Positions 63,370-64,000 of a stretch of DNA of 64,000 nt are shown here, piece by piece. A program made the translations under genes and the position numbers. How positions within the stretch are numbered: position 1 is the stretch's first letter; every line of letters begins with the position of its first letter. Under the pieces are notes generated by a model, which saw only the letters and a program-made list of their open reading frames with translations, was not told the DNA's origin and did not search any database. The DNA comes from an uncultured Alphaproteobacteria bacterium (GTDB taxonomy: Bacteria > Pseudomonadota > Alphaproteobacteria > Methylaequorales > Methylaequoraceae). The stretch spans positions 1 to 64,000 of the forward strand of contig CACMWI010000004.1 of NCBI GenBank assembly GCA_902617375.1, given 5' to 3'.

Positions 63370-64000
63370 TAATACCTTTTTAATCTAAACAAATTTTCTT
63401 TTTTTATTGATTTTTCCAATCTAAGATTATCTATTTCTAGAGCTAAATTCAGTTGCTCTAAATCATATTTAGTAATTACTTTATAAATAATTTCTCTATT
63501 ATTAAACTCGTGTAGGATAAAACCCTTTTTCCCAAGAATCTCATTAATTCTTTTTTCAATCAATATATTGTCTTTTAAGTTCTTTGTTGGAAGTTCTATA
63601 AAAAAAACATATTCACTTGTGGATTCAAAGTCCGGAGAATCAATTTTTTTCTTCCACCACTCATCAAGTTCTTTAATTATTTTTTTAGATAAAAGTTTAG
63701 TATTAGATAAGTTACTATCTTCTTTGTAAACATCATTTGGGAACAATTTTATTGTCTCAAACCCCTTGTCAGAAAATAGCGTAGCAGAGATAGTTGAATT
63801 AATTTTATTTGTCTTTAGATTATAATTTTCTTCTAAAAAAATTATTATAGCTTTCTTTTTTTTTTTTTTTATCAGAAAATTCTTTATTGATTCGGCATCT
63901 TTTTTCAAGATTTGTTTTGGTGAAATTTGAATTTTATTGATATGATTTTTCTTTGGAAAATACAATTTAAGAAGTCCTAATTCGTCATATTCGTCTAAAA
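63369..64000 (-). CDS. DUF2066 family protein, partial (N-terminus outside window)
   Basis: At least 210 residues; the frame stays open past the window edge (LDEYDELGLLKLYFPKKN is read from the last bases), so the true start is outside. The C-terminal part ISATLFSDKGF, DEWWKKKIDSPD, then FFIELPTKNLKDN and KVITKYDLEQLNLALEIDNL matches the DUF2066 pattern. The function is unknown. It is encoded just upstream of hdaA in many alphaproteobacteria and probably shares its transcript. Confidence 0.7.
   Translation of the reverse strand, partial: LDEYDELGLLKLYFPKKNHINKIQISPKQILKKDAESIKNFLIKKKKKKAIIIFLEENYNLKTNKINSTISATLFSDKGFETIKLFPNDVYKEDSNLSNTKLLSKKIIKELDEWWKKKIDSPDFESTSEYVFFIELPTKNLKDNILIEKRINEILGKKGFILHEFNNREIIYKVITKYDLEQLNLALEIDNLRLEKSIKKENLFRLKRY

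Overview
The window is a gene-dense, AT-rich stretch of chromosome from an alphaproteobacterium. Several genes are markers of that class: trcR (DUF1013), COQ9 divergent from rpsU, DUF1244, the three-gene pntAA-pntAB-pntB transhydrogenase, hdaA beside DUF2066, and the block gatCAB / ruvX / pyrB-pyrC-plsY-topA-rnr-DUF983-rpmG / aspS / rnd. Low GC, very short spacers, overlapping stop codons, TRAP transport, two photolyases and short versions of several enzymes suggest a streamlined surface-ocean lineage. Unlike most such lineages it carries polar flagellum genes. I cannot name a genus from the sequence alone.

Layout. 1-5 kb: the end of an inositol-monophosphatase-like gene, then a three-gene envelope operon (a very long Lys/Glu-rich helical protein with an OmpA-like tail, a MotA/ExbB-like channel, a MotB/OmpA-like partner). 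5-9.9 kb: DUF6787, cyaY, rpmE, a quinone oxidoreductase, trcR, a DUF465 protein, purEK, COQ9 and rpsU, which seems to start at ATT. 9.9-19.8 kb: pntB-AB-AA, an M3 peptidase, an acyl-CoA synthetase, a sugar-nucleotide epimerase, DUF1244, an N-formylglutamate amidohydrolase-like protein, pyk and rpmJ. 19.8-22.9 kb: a TRAP transporter and tRNA-Val. 22.9-40.7 kb: the flagellar region. flhA-flhF-flhG-fliA-orf runs leftward. flgP-flgT-LysM-flgA-flgM-flgN?-DUF2802 and flgB-C-D-E-F run rightward. Three sigma-54-type promoters sit at the heads of these operons. 40.9-47.6 kb: an EamA exporter, an ornithine decarboxylase-like enzyme, a 1-Cys peroxiredoxin, and a light-damage cluster (two photolyase-family genes, DUF2256, DCC protein) facing a MAPEG protein. 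47.6-64 kb: tRNA-Ser and the conserved housekeeping block, ending in hdaA and a DUF2066 gene cut by the window edge.

How the genes fit together. The flagellar set suggests a sigma-54 to sigma-28/FlgM hierarchy and a polar motor with FlgP/FlgT outer rings, as known in Vibrio. GatCAB with AspRS implies indirect amidation of Asx- or Glx-tRNA. L31, L33 and L36 all lack zinc-binding cysteines. Convergent genes are almost touching, many overlapping at their stops, and I see no clear hairpin terminators. No stretch longer than about 300 bases lacks a gene. The longest, 40718-40950 (233 bases after flgF), holds nothing I can recognise. I saw no insertion sequence, prophage, CRISPR array or replication origin.
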